Positions 40,335 through 52,049 of a stretch of DNA of 64,000 nt are shown in pieces. Below the pieces are notes generated by a model. It searched no databases, was not told the DNA's origin, and worked only from the letters and a program-made list of their open reading frames with translations. This DNA comes from Haliclystus octoradiatus (lineage: Eukaryota > Cnidaria > Staurozoa > Stauromedusae > Haliclystidae), in contig OU744451.1 in the NCBI GenBank assembly GCA_916610825.1, positions 16,887,307 through 16,951,306 on the forward strand, written 5' to 3'. The translations under genes and the position numbers were made by a program. Each line of letters opens with the position of its first letter. Position 1 is the first letter of the stretch.

Positions 40335-41934
40335 CTTCAATTTTATTCTTTCCCTCCACTGTTCTTGCTGCAATACAAAGGAATACAGGGAGCTAGAGTG
40401 GTCGATAAAAACAATAGCGAATTCTGAACAAATTATTTTACTGAATATCGAAACAGTAACATACATTATAAGGCGATGTCCAAGGATTCAGGACTATAGT
40501 TTGTCTCTTAGCCAAAAAAATCGAGTAAAGTTTTCAAGTATATTATTAGAATAGTAACACCCTCCTATTTTTGAGAGGTACGACAAGTTATAAAATTGAA
40601 AGAAAATTGATTGAGCATTGGTCAAGTTAGAAAACAGTATTTCTATAGAGGATTTAGAGAAAAAACTGAGAATTATTTAACCATTCGTATACAGGGTCAT
40701 ATGTGTTTATACCTTTGAAGCAGTGAAACGCTGAAACTGATCGTAACGTAGCCTATCACTTATCAAAAAACCAACTTGCTGTAGAACTACGAACAGAGAC
40801 ATTGAACAATTGAGTTTTGTATACTCTATATAATTTCTGAAATGGTGGATCTGTAAAAAGGTGTTGCTAATGTGTCATGTTGCTAATTTGAATTTGAAGG
40901 ATAATTTTAAGCCTTTTATCAAAGAAAGATTTTGTTACGCATGGACGCCATTTTGATTCTGTTTCTATTTTGTTGCTTTTTATGGCTGCAAGCTAAAAGC
41001 CAAAATCCGTAAAGTTACGATTTTTGTAGTCTGACGCAAAGATGAACAACAACCAACCAGCTATCAGTATCACATTCGATGATATTATAAACCTGAATAT
41101 AACGTCTTTCATATACAACAATAGATATTTGAGATACTTAATTTTTCATATTTCTAATTGGTGATTCTACATGATTCGGTCATTTTTTTTTCATATACTG
41201 GATATATAGATATAAAAACCACAACTAAACATTAATTCTCCTCCATATATAGTCGGTAAATTAATTCAGTTCAAAATCTTTGGTTATTTTAGATATTTAA
41301 TACATAAAAATAGTAAAAGCTGTATTGAGATAGCTATTTAAGACACTATATCTAACCAGTTCCTCCCTTACATAATCAATAGGGAGGAGTACGTCGACGG
41401 GGGGCATATCACATTAACTACTGTGCCCCAATATTGAAATATCAATGCCTGATATTGTTACTGTGAAATATGAAAAAATCAACACGAGCTAGGGAAATTA
41501 ATTCAACATTAAGATTCACGTTGAATGAACTACTGACTCTGGGAGGGGGTAACTTCCATTGCGCTTCAAAGGGGTCATTCAAATATAGCTTTTGCAGAAT
41601 TACCATACAAAAATGTTTCAGATCATGAAAAAGATATCTCAACTAATGCATTTTAAAATGTTTAAAAAAGACGAATTGCGAAACAAATAAAAAATAAGAA
41701 AACAAATAATTTTTCGGCACAGAAGAAAAATCATTTTTTCAGAACTTAAACAAAGGTACCGTTCATATTTGAATATCCCCGTTCACCAAAATTATAGAGT
41801 TTACCCCCTACCCCTCGGGGACTGATTAAATTACTTGAAGTCTATTGTGTTCTAGAAATACCCACCAGTACCAATCACTGTTTTGCCGTTGATTGAAAAT
41901 CAAATCAAATCCAAATCTTGTCTAACGTCAGACA

Positions 41935-42095
41935 TATAGATTTGTATTATAACGAAAATGATTAGATCAATCAGAATGGTTTAGAGTTTCACGCCAAATC
42001 ACCATAGCAAAATAAGGTTCGAAAACACAATCGATCTTACAATTGGAACATGATATCACGGATGAGAATTTCCAATTAGATCAGGACTTTTCAAA
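41935..42095. repeat. Dispersed repeat shared with 59332-59497
   Basis: Common blocks include TTTGTATT.TAAC.AAA, ATC.GATTGGTTTAGAGTT (or AGAATGGTTTAGAGTT), ACA.AATCGATCTT and AATTTCCAATT. The class is unknown. The second copy is in intron 2 of gene B. Confidence 0.5.
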
Positions 42096-42143
42096 AACAT
42101 TTTATCTTCAAGAAAGTCAAGTAAATGTTATAAAAGTAGCGGT

Positions 42144-42255
42144 ATGAGCTATTGATATTTGGCGCACTCGAGCCACTACAGGAGAAAACGTAATTTTATG
42201 ATGCCTTCTCGTTTCCTCCTTACATGCCTCTCGTTGCCAAATATCAATAGCTCAT
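42144..42255. repeat. Short palindromic element
   Basis: ATGAGCTATTGATATTTGGC at the left and its exact complement at the right enclose about 70 bp. This is MITE-like, but no target duplication is visible. Confidence 0.55.
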
Positions 42256-42259
42256 GGGA

Positions 42260-43700
42260 ACTGTGCGCCAATTGCTTAATATCGTATATTTTTACAAAAC
42301 CAGAGAGGTAAAGTGTAGATTAGCTAATTATCATGTTCAAGTTTCATCTCCTGGCAACTACGATAACGTCTATTACAGTTGTTGAATAACATATGATATA
42401 CAGATATTATCATTCAGATTTGAAATATTCAATCGAGAAAAGAATGTATTTTTGAAAGATACGTAATTAAAAAGTTAATGTAATCTATGATGTTTTGAAG
42501 CTTTCTTTTTTAACTAAATTGTAGTAGAAGATAAGTGAAACATTTTTAATTCAGATATAATTTATATCCTATTCATTAATCGTTCTTTTCATGTATCTGA
42601 TTTCTGGTTAATAAGTTTTGAAGAACATAAAATATATTATTTAGTATTTCAAATTATAGTCATAAATATTATGATTTTCATTAAAGTTCTTTCAATGACA
42701 CTTTCTGATGGATGCGATTTCTTTGTAGGGCATGAGATTTAATGAAATTGATATTCTTTACTATAAGCAAGCAGCCAAGAAAAATGATATACCATAGGAA
42801 ATTTCTAGTAACTTATTTACATCACGCAACATTTCCTCTATGCTTTAATTTGGTTTCACAAATCTATAAACCAGAGGCATTTGAAGGTTGTCAACCATCT
42901 CTATACTTTCCCTTCGATATCCTTGGTCTGAATTTTGTTTTCAAGTTTTTATGTCATCTCTTAATCATACGTATATAGGTTGTTATAGAAGCTCTAGCTG
43001 CTTATGAGTACGGCTATAATATATTTGTTACCTGGTATATCGTTTTGAAGCTATTGGAATTTGTGCAAACCACTATACGATAAGCTAGAAAAAAGAAAAA
43101 TGTAAAACATTTTAATGGCTATCCTATTTGGAACTTTTTCAAGTTGTTCCAGAATTAGCATTCAAGCAATCATGTCCTATACTCTAACCTTAGTAAAATA
43201 GTTTTAATAGTTAGACATTAGTTTTAATATTTAATTTATTTTAGTTCATGTTTTTGAAATATGTACATATTTGTAATTTGCTTTTTAAGTATGATAGTTT
43301 CTAAGAATTTGAATTATTTGTATACTATGGAAATAAAATTAATTTATTTACTTAAAAAAATAAATAAATAAAAAATAAAGTAAAATAGAATCAAAAAAAT
43401 TATGTAACAAAAAACAATCGTCACATGGTAAAGTGCAACGGATAACGCAATATAAGTTCTTCTCACGTTTTAAAATGCTACATTGATATTATTTATTGAT
43501 TATGTGGAAACAATATATCTGAATGTATGAAAATGATAATTGTAAACACAGTATATTGCCTAAGCAATAGAAGCTATACATACATTATTACTATCCGGTA
43601 ACATGCCTCTATTTCAAAACATGTTAACCAGTCATCTATACAGTAGGAAATAAAGGCATAGTTCATTTTGTCAAAGTATAACCATAGCTAAATCGAACTT
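42260..43700. other. Gene D 5' intron, AT-rich, possible retroelement tail
   Basis: No exon recognised. At about 43325-43380 a GAAATAAAATTAATTTATTT stretch runs into AAATAAATAAATAAAAAATAAA, like the 3' tail of a retroposed sequence, but no coding part could be identified. Confidence 0.35.
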
Positions 43701-43702
43701 AC

Positions 43703-43862
43703 CTTTCATCAGCGTCAATAATTATTTCGACGTGAATACTTAGTTCGTTGCAGCCTATCAAATCAACTTTCCAAAAATCTTACCCCACACTAAACAGAAG
43801 CGTGACTTATATGGATGAAATGATATAGGACTCTATATGTGTATCAAGGGTTTTATAGATTA
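43703..43862 (-). promoter_or_regulatory. Promoter and 5' non-coding exon of gene D
   Basis: The minus strand shows TCTATAAAACCC at about 43862-43851 (TATA box) and a strong splice donor GATGAAAG|GTAAGTTC at 43703/43702. A leader exon of roughly 43825-43703 would splice over 3.3 kb to the acceptor before gene D's ATG. Signals only; no transcript evidence. Confidence 0.5.
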
Positions 43863-44312
43863 TAATCATCTAGAATAATAATCACCTGCAAATAAACTAG
43901 GATTTATTTTCAAACCAGACGACGCCATATCTAGGAAAAACTCTAGTTAATGCGCAATTCGAAGAGGGGGGACTGTGTAAGCCTATCTGTTGCAACATTG
44001 TAATTATTATGTAATAGCTGTATGTTATCTCGTTAAACTGTAAACGAGCATATTTTTTGTTTTGAATAAAAAAATTAAAGGTACACATACACACACACAC
44101 ATTTATATATAGGCTTACAAGATTAACAAGAAATTTTTAAGCACATTTTCATCAAGCTTGAAGATTGTCCCACATGATCCTCCTTGTTTCATTTTACACA
44201 TAAGGCAACCCAAGAATGTACTAAGCAGGAATATATAGGGATGTTGAGTTTAGAAATTAATGTACTTTTCACAATTTTGAACAAATAATTTGTCATTTGT
44301 TAAAAAAGAAAA

Positions 44313-44456
44313 GTAATGTAGACGGTGTCGCCCTACCGAAGGCACCCCTACCACTCCTCTATTTCTAGAGGAGTGGCTTTTTTCGCTGAGAGCAATGATT
44401 TCAAACGCTCTTTGCTGATCTCAGCCGTGACACTGCAGATCGATTTCAGCAGATTT
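44313..44456 (+). repeat. Three-hairpin repeat, copy 1 (unexpanded)
   Basis: Three successive inverted repeats. Hairpin 1 has stem GGTGTC/GGCACC. Hairpin 2 has CCACTCCTCTA and its complement around TTTC (44351-44376), followed by six T. Hairpin 3 has stem GCTGAGA/TCTCAGC with an inner GCAA/TTTGC. No RNA family recognised. Homologous to 55140-56121 and 32128-32250. Confidence 0.75.
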
Positions 44457-44984
44457 CATTCCATTTGTTAGTAGTAACCATATTTTCTTATAGATAGATC
44501 ATATCTTTCAAACATATTAGAGGAAGATGCAGAATTACAAATGACAAATGATAACATTGAGCCAAATATGACAGTTACTGTACATAATATTAGGCTAGTT
44601 AATTACAAGGATGATATAATATGTGTGGTATGACTCCTATAATGCACGCAGCATGCAATGTTATACATGCAACAAGTATCCCTCAACAACATCAGCTGAT
44701 AGTTATTCCTATAAGTTATAATATACTATCACATGCATTCAGATCATTATATCTAATAACTTGCATTCTGGTTTGATTATTTATCAGGTACATTAATAAG
44801 AATGAGCTATTACATATACAACCCTCTAAACGCAAGACCTCTAAACTTTCGACGGTATCCAACTAATTAACTTTCCCAATCACTTTTTTTAACAATTCTT
44901 ATTTAGATGGAACGACGTCGTGTGTTTAGTGGATGGTTTTCTCTTCTTGAATCCAATCGCTTATGTCAGTTTCAATTTGTTACA

Positions 44985-45121
44985 GGCTCCCAATTAGTCC
45001 CACGAGAATTATTTAAAGAAAATATTGATAACCCTGGTAGTGTATTTTGAAAAGACCGTTACCCCGGGATGTATTGATATACCACACAAATATGGGCGAT
45101 GTGAAAAAGCTCAATCATTGG
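44985..45121 (-). repeat. Solo arm of the CACATnGGCCAT repeat family
   Basis: The reverse complement gives GAGCTTTTTCACATCGCCCA, ATACATCCCGGGGTAACGGT, TTTTCAAAATACACTACCAG, GGTTATCAATATTTTCTTTA and AATTCTCGTGGGACTAATTG, parallel to 38005-38165. Confidence 0.65.
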
Positions 45122-45452
45122 TAGCCTGCGTACCAGCCCCGAGGTTTTTTCTGAAACCATAGCTTCTGTGAATTAGAGCGTGACTTTTAGCCCAGCAAGT
45201 TTCCATGAGCTTGGAATATAATTTATGCATTACGTCGTATTATCATTAAGATTATTGTTGTTGCTAATGAGTATGACGTGATTGACGAATAGTTGTGATT
45301 ATATGACAATTAATCTTTTGTGATAAAGTGTGAATCGGAGTGTGAATTATTACCAATAGTATATAGGTGTTATTTTCGATGGGCTTAACACCACACATTA
45401 GTTCACAGACCCTATGGTTTCAGAAAAAACCTTGGGGCTGGTACGCAGGCTA
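45122..45452. mobile_element. hAT-like MITE with TAGCCTGCG ends
   Basis: Terminal inverted repeats of about 41 bp start TAGCCTGCGTACCAGCCCC with few mismatches. The exact 8-bp duplication ATCATTGG lies on both sides (45114-45121, 45453-45460). Non-coding, 331 bp. Confidence 0.85.
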
Positions 45453-45944
45453 ATCATTGGCAGTGTTAAAAAATATGAGATTTGCTATTAATTTTAACAA
45501 AGGTTTACTGACGAATTATCGCTGTTACATTTCTGAGAAAATTACAAATATGACTATTGCAAACATATCCTTCAAGGCCACTGTAAACACTTTCTATAAT
45601 TAGGAACTTCAATCCACTTGGAATCTTCTTGTGGAAAATGATAATCTTTGGGAAGATTGCACATTTGAATTTATCGATGAAATCGTTTTACTCACATTTC
45701 AAAGCCCAAGCTGTAAGTTAAGACATGAAACTCTACTCCTGTACTCAATAAGTATACTTCTAATTTTTTTTATTCGAAAAAACAATTGTAAAAATCACAT
45801 ATGAAACAATTAAAATCAGTAACTAATAATTAACTATAAAATATGAAATCATCCCTATACTATATGCAGCTAACTATATACAGTACTATATCCTATCTAT
45901 AAACTATAAATTTTACAAAAAATGATCCCTATTTTGATTAAAAT

Positions 45945-47560
45945 AAAAAGTTCATTCGCTGGCTGTCCGTTATCCACCAGTGTTCCCATTATGCTTATGG
46001 CATTTCACCTCTGTATGGTAATGCCTACTCGTTGAGTGAAGAAAGACCTAACAAGTTTTTCTCCTGTCGATTTAATTAAAATTGTTCCAATCTCATTGAA
46101 AATCTCTTTTGCCTTATAGCCAAAAGGGCCCAGAGTCTCTATTTCAATTGGTTGCACATGATAGCTCTTTGATAACTCTGAGTATTTTTTGGATTTCTTT
46201 TCCTCTGATTGGCTAGCCACTGGTCCTGCTTTTTCTTTGATAAAAGCAAGTTCGTTGAAGCTAAAGTGTTCACACAAGTAGAATCCCAAACCAGGCATCT
46301 GCCTTTCTTCCAAGGGATTTGTGTCAAGCCATCGGGGTGTTTTCTGTCTTCTCTTGATAAACCCACTGGCTATTTTATTGACTGAGTAAATTCTGAATGA
46401 CAGGAAACGATGGATGATATTATTCACCTCAGAGTGTCTTGACCACCCATCAGCTGATGTTTTTACACGCTAGACCACGATGTTCATCTTCTAGTACAGG
46501 CACACCGCAACAACAAATGCGTTCCTCGCAGATATTGAGACCGAATCTTATGGACAAAGCTATTCGTAGTTGTTGATTTTCCAATAACAACCCAAGAGAT
46601 GAAGAAAGTAGAGCATTTAGCCAGGCACCTGATCCTGGGATTTTCCTGTTTTTAAGGAGAGGTTGTAGCAAGATTCCAGTTCCAATCACTGATTCGACGA
46701 ATGCTGAAGGGGCAAGGTGTATTGCAAATCTTACACCAATAACACCGTGCGATACTGGTAAAGTTGTGTGTTTCCATGCAGCATTTGTTTCCTGTTTACG
46801 ATCTCTTCAAGAGCTTCACGACAATGTTCGTCCCAATCTTTCAATCTGGACGGTCAATTCAGCAAGCCGAGCGGATAATGTGTAAGATTCTGGGAGATGA
46901 GAAGCAGTGTTGAAGTAAATATAGTGCGTGATGTGAGTCTAATGATTTCAAACTTTTCTTCATTAATTCTAGATCAATGCTTTTCTTTGTAAGAATGTTG
47001 CTCTTTGCTTAGTTTCCTATGGGGAATCCATGGAGCTCCAGGTCATCTATGGATGTTTGCTTGAAGTCCTTCAATTCTTCTGGTATGTTTGTTGGCTGGC
47101 TAGAAATGACTTCGCATTTTGATTTATTCACTCTCGATTAAAGGCTGAAGAACAAGACTGAAGAGAAATGGTCCTAGAGGGTGGTCCTGTTTCATACCTT
47201 CTGCAGATTCCAGTATGTGTTCTGACCCAAAGAAGAGGCATGAAGTTTTTGAATAGGTTTGTTCAGTGTATTTGATAAGCTCTGGTACGTACCTTTTCAT
47301 TTCCTGTAACAAGCAGTCTCTTCGAACGTTATTGAAAGCGTTTTTAAAGGTCAATTTTTTCTGCTATATGCAGTATATGGTTGATTGGTAATTGCTCCAT
47401 GATTATTGGGTAGCGTGCATGCCTTCTTCTACTCCTTATGCAGTTCCTACTCCAAGTTGATGGGGGTAAAAACCGTTGAACTTCATCTGCCTTTGCAATA
47501 CGGGCGAATACTTTAGAGGTGAGACGATGAATTGTATTACCCACTAGGTCTCAAACGGTC
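45945..47560 (-). mobile_element. Decayed LINE with RT and restriction-like endonuclease
   Basis: Minus-strand fragments across several frames, in order: NTIHRLTSKVFARIAK, FKNAFNNVRRDCLLQEMKRY (RT motif A region), EGMKQDHPLGPFLFSLVLQP (motif B), GSGAWLNALLSSSLG, ICEERICCCG..EHRGLAC (CxC..H..C knuckle), HPDGLTQIPWKKGRCLVWD (PD..D), then KKYSELS..VQPIEIETLG. The knuckle plus PD-D order downstream of RT is the layout of R2-type restriction-like endonucleases. Frameshifts and stops show it is dead. The clade is not resolved. Confidence 0.8.
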
Positions 47561-48185
47561 TTCTACTTATGTTTACGAAGTCATTGTGCTGGATTAGAGT
47601 GGTATTTGTTGGTGAATGGTCGTGGATCGTTGTGAATAATTGGTGAGCATTTTGAAGACGATCGATCGATAATTTTTAGCCATCTCTTTTCAGTACTCTA
47701 CTGTCTTTGATGTTTCTTGAAGTTGTTAAGAAATAAGAGCCTTATTTTGCAATTCGCAAACTTTTCTCAAACACCTTCGATCTGAAAATGAAAGGCTACA
47801 ATCGGGTAAGGTTTTTTATGGAAAAATGATGCATTTCCAACATTACAGGGAGATATATTCGTTTGGATGGTTAGAATCCTCTATTAGTCCTCAGATTAGA
47901 CACATTTTACCATATATGTTATTGTATTTATTTGGTGATATGTTGTACTTACAATCAAGAAATCTTATAGATACATGTTTACCTCAAACACACGATTGAA
48001 ACACTATGATTTGACTTAAAAATAAACAAATAACTAGCATGTAGGAAGATTTTATTGTAAATACTTACGGATTTGTTGGATTTTGGATTTATCGTTTTAC
48101 CACATATCGAGTAAGCAAGTAGATGTTCCACTGGCGTTGGTTGATTAACATTTTTGGAGAGTGTTTGATTTTAATAGCCAGATTC
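47561..48185. other. Intergenic DNA, nothing recognised
   Basis: May include further decayed 5' sequence of the adjacent LINE, but no motif is readable. Confidence 0.3.
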
Positions 48186-48189
48186 CCTT

Positions 48190-48290
48190 CCTGACACCTA
48201 CGAATAGCACTTCTTCCAGGGATTGAGAACCCAAAACCCTGCAAACCGCTGTGCAACGACCTAACCTAATCACTACACCTATGTCTTAAT
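48190..48290 (-). repeat. tRNA-derived SINE-like sequence
   Basis: The minus strand has an A-box-like TAGTGATTAGG (48275-48265) and, about 35 nt on, a B-box-like GGTTCTCAATCC (48232-48220). These resemble TRGYnnAnnGG and GGTTCGAnTCC. The cloverleaf is not intact, so it is a SINE head or tRNA pseudogene rather than a tRNA gene. Confidence 0.45.
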
Positions 48291-49250
48291 AAGATTAATA
48301 AGAACTTGACCTCCCCGACAAAGCGAGTGTAGAGCAGATACCATCCGGGGGAAACTTCAATACTTTTCAATACGGGTCGAGTATGTCATTTCAAAATTCC
48401 CTCTAGTACTCAAACATTTAAGGTTTTGCTGAAACCCATATCCAAAAATTGTCAAAAATGTATTATTTCCTGGCTTTCTACATTAAAATATCATTTTGGC
48501 GCCTTACAACAGGGGTCCCGGCATCTCACAGCAGGATTTCAAAATGGTTAAGAGTCAAGTAATTAACATATTCAGGTTAAGGAGAATAACGGTAGCATTT
48601 CATGTTTGTCTCTCATTTTTGGATTGCAATAGAAAAATTTATGTCATGTGCAAGAAATCATTGTAGCTTCTGTTGAATATAAAGCCTGTTTAGCAAAGTA
48701 AGTTTTCAAGTAAAGCAAAGTAGTTGAAATAAATTATTTGTACTGTCAATATTCACTGATCGCGAGAGAAGAAGCTGTTCCACAGGGTCGTACATCTTGT
48801 ATTGATTGATTGACTATCTCTATTTTATGAGGGTTAAACTTGTTAAGTCATTATTCTCACACTAAGTATTATTGTATGTGACATTTGATATTATTGATAG
48901 CGCCATCAAACTGCATTTCGCAGCAGGGGTCTTGATATCCAAAAATTTTCAGCATGGTACTTTCAAATCCTCTTATGGTGTATATGTTCAAATCTCAATG
49001 GGAAAGTCGTTTTCACATAAACTATATGGTCCGCAATGCATGCTATAGAAGTTCGCAAACTCTTACAATTGTTTGAATGTCGTTGAACTCGACTTCCTAT
49101 GCTTGTGTAACTCTATAATGCTTGAACAGAACAACACTGTTCCTTGAATCATAAATTCTTATCAATGAATACTGCTGATCAAATTCGAGATAATATAAGA
49201 TTACATCCATTAAGAGTGATCGATGTATCATATCAAAGTCTACTTCAATG
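48291..49250. other. Intergenic DNA, nothing recognised
   Basis: Two loosely similar segments (about 48500-48560 and 48900-48960, sharing GCAGCAGGGGTC-like text) hint at an old repeat. No gene seen. Confidence 0.3.
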
Positions 49251-49255
49251 ATGTA

Positions 49256-50532
49256 TGTAGTGGATTGTTTTATGTCTATTGTCTTATCCATAATGTATTT
49301 CCTTTGTTAACTGTAAAGCTTCCGTTTGTAATCATGTATACCTTGTAATGTAATTCACTGTATGTAATTTATCAACCCTCTTCACGTCTGCCCTTCGAGG
49401 CGACAACATCTACATTAGCAAAGCTGGTCCACCTTCATAGAGGCTCTGTTTATCAACGGTAATATTAACCCTTCATTCATCCTCTCCCTGTTGGTGGCCA
49501 GCTACAACTATTACACAAATATATATCTTATCAACGCCTATGTATGCGTGGTGGTATTAATCAATACTTCGTTCATTCCACCCGCTACATATTGGTGACT
49601 ACCGACGCGATCTGAAAAACGCAGCCGAATATTACGCATCGTAAACCCTGGCTAGTATATGGTCCTATCTGGTAACGTTTAAGTTGAAATTCGCTCCTGG
49701 GTAAGTAGTGTTATCATGAAGAAAAAAAAAAGAAGAAAATAATTGAATGCACTCACGCCGTCTCAAGCCAAGTTCTGGCAGGAACCACGAAAATTATTAG
49801 GGCTTAACCCGACAAGAAAATAAAGATTGCCAGGCTTGAGCATAAAGAATTGTAACAACAAAACAACATTACCAACATAGATACATAACACCATCAAAAA
49901 CAGAAGGTCAAAAAGATAGGCTATACACAAATCATGACTTGCACAAAGGCCCACCACAAAGAATTATTGAATATTTACAAGATTTTGTCGCTACAACCAT
50001 ACAACACATACTCAACCAACTATACAACATGAAAGAAAACAAACAATCTAATTCATCTAACTCAATCAAAACATTATTATTAACTTATTTTAAATCATAT
50101 TCTATTTTATTATACGTATTTTTATTCATTCATTCGTCCTGTATATATTATTTCATATCTTTCACTCACAGACGGGGCTCCGTCTCCGTGGGGGGAAGTT
50201 ATGTAGTGGATTGTTTTATGTCTGTCTTATCCATAATGTATTTCCTTTGTTAACTGTAAAGCTTCCGTTTGTAATCATGTATACCTTGTAATGTAAATCA
50301 CTGTATGTAATTTATCAACCCTCTTCACGTCTGCCCTTCGAGGCGACAACATCTACATTAGCAAAGCTGGTCCACCTTCATAGAGGCTCTGTTTATCAAC
50401 GGTAATATTAACCCTTCATTCATCCTTTCCCTGTTGGTGGCCAGCTACAACTATTACACAAATATATATCTTATCAACGCCTATGTATGCGTGGTGGTAT
50501 TAATCAATACTTCGTTCATTCCACCCGCTACA
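49256..50532 (+). mobile_element. Non-autonomous LTR retrotransposon (TRIM/LARD-like)
   Basis: Two direct long terminal repeats, 49256-49589 (334 bp) and 50202-50532 (331 bp), both starting TGTAG and ending CTACA. They differ by a 3-bp indel and about two substitutions. TGTA flanks the element on both sides (49252-49255, 50533-50536), a 4-bp duplication. Three bases after the left LTR, TGGTGACTACCGACG at 49593 resembles a tRNA-Trp primer-binding site. A polypurine tract GTGGGGGGAAG lies just before the right LTR (50189-50198). The 612-bp interior has no gag or pol, so it would need enzymes in trans. A tRNA-Trp primer and 4-bp duplication suggest the Ty3/Gypsy order, possibly CsRn1-like. Confidence 0.9.
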
Positions 50533-50967
50533 TGTATACTCCCATGATAATGGAACTCAATTGATGATCCTTCAGTCTTATATGGAAGCCTTGGTCATAC
50601 ACACTCGTTTATGTGTTTCTCCTGAGACTTAATGTTAAAAGTCAATCATTGGCCAAATTGGTATTTGGTATCATTTAATTTGTGATTGCATAAGTCATGT
50701 ATCAATTATACGGCAGGTGATTATATTTTTATTTTGAATTACGATTAAAGTGATTAGAATTAATTCTGATCCAAGGCTATGTTTGTGGAACAAATTCAAA
50801 AAGGGTCCACAATTTTGCTTTAAGAAATGAAGAAAGATGCTGTGCATACTTTTAATATTGCAGAGGTAGAGATCCCCGTATAAATAGTGTAATCTGTAAT
50901 GTGCGATAATCAATTTTAATGTAAGATTAATGTAGTGAGACTTGATTTTTAGTTGGTTTGATATCTA

Positions 50968-51022
50968 TTTGTTCCCATTATATTTAGGTTTCTTTGTTCC
51001 CATTATATTTAGGTTTCTTTGT
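50968..51022. repeat. 25-bp tandem duplication
   Basis: TTCCCATTATATTTAGGTTT and its few flanking bases occur twice in a row. A local slippage product. Confidence 0.7.
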
Positions 51023-52045
51023 CTGTAAAGAAGGTCATGTGGAGAAGAGATGCCTGGATCGGAATGTTTATTTTTTTGTCGTAAATCAGGCCTGCCTTGA
51101 CGGAAAAATTCTTGAATATTGATTCATGCATAGTCTCAAACTGCGAATTAAAGGTTATCCAACAACGGTATCAACCAAAGAGTTGATTGTTTAACACTAT
51201 TCGGTTATCATTGGAATCACTTGAATAAACAATAGATAACAAGTGGCCAGTCATGTCGAAGTTAATGCTGCTATCTCTATTTCTATATAAGATTGGCTAA
51301 GGTTTAGCGTTTAAGAAATTTTCATTGGACTTTTTGTAAGTGACTTTTATTATTTCAATATCTTACGGTCAGTTACATGTTCAATATCTGAAACAATGTT
51401 TGTTATTAGTTATTTGTTAACCTTTACTGTATAAACAAATGATAGGAAGAAATATTTTAGACAAATGAAAGGTAGTAGCATTATATATAGGAACATTGCA
51501 TGAAAGCGATGATATGGACGAACTATTGGGAAATTGCATTTCTGCTCCACTACAGTAGTTTCTCAGTTTACCTGTTTTTTATGAATTCTTCGACGAATGA
51601 AATCTTCTTTTGATGGATATGGAATGGAATAATGGAATAATGTATTGCCAAAAACAGCAAGAAAATGAAAATATACAGTACAAAGCCTATGGATGTAAAT
51701 AAATCCTGTTAGAAAATATTTCAGCATATTGACAAGAAATCACAAGAGTAAAAACTGTGTCATATTATCAAAGTTGGAAGAAAATGATACATTGGCAGGG
51801 CTATGACAAACATGAAAATATATGTTGATCACTAATATGTAGCTAACTTATATGGTCACATATACACTGAAAATGGTTATTTTTTGATTTTGATATATTT
51901 TTCAATTCTATGTAAATTTGAAATAACATAAATATTTACATGCACTGAAAGGCGAACACAGTATAGCTTTCTTTACATTAACTATTGCTATACGCCCCGC
52001 CTGGCATAAGACTTAGAAAATTGTGAAATTAAAAAGAAAGAAAGA
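51023..52045. other. Intergenic DNA with a weak TATA/donor pair
   Basis: CTATATAAGATTGG at about 51284 is followed by a donor-like CTTTTT|GTAAGTGAC at about 51337. This could be a leader exon for gene B 5 kb downstream, but support is thin. Nothing else seen. Confidence 0.25.
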
Positions 52046-52049
52046 AAAT

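Noticed and set aside
44313..44456. Hammerhead ribozyme or known snRNA
   Set aside because: CTGATCTC occurs but not the CTGATGA...GAAA core, and no Sm site or snRNA domain order could be matched.
49939..50253. 104-codon frame in the LTR element
   Set aside because: No gag, protease, RT or integrase motif, and it runs into the right LTR.
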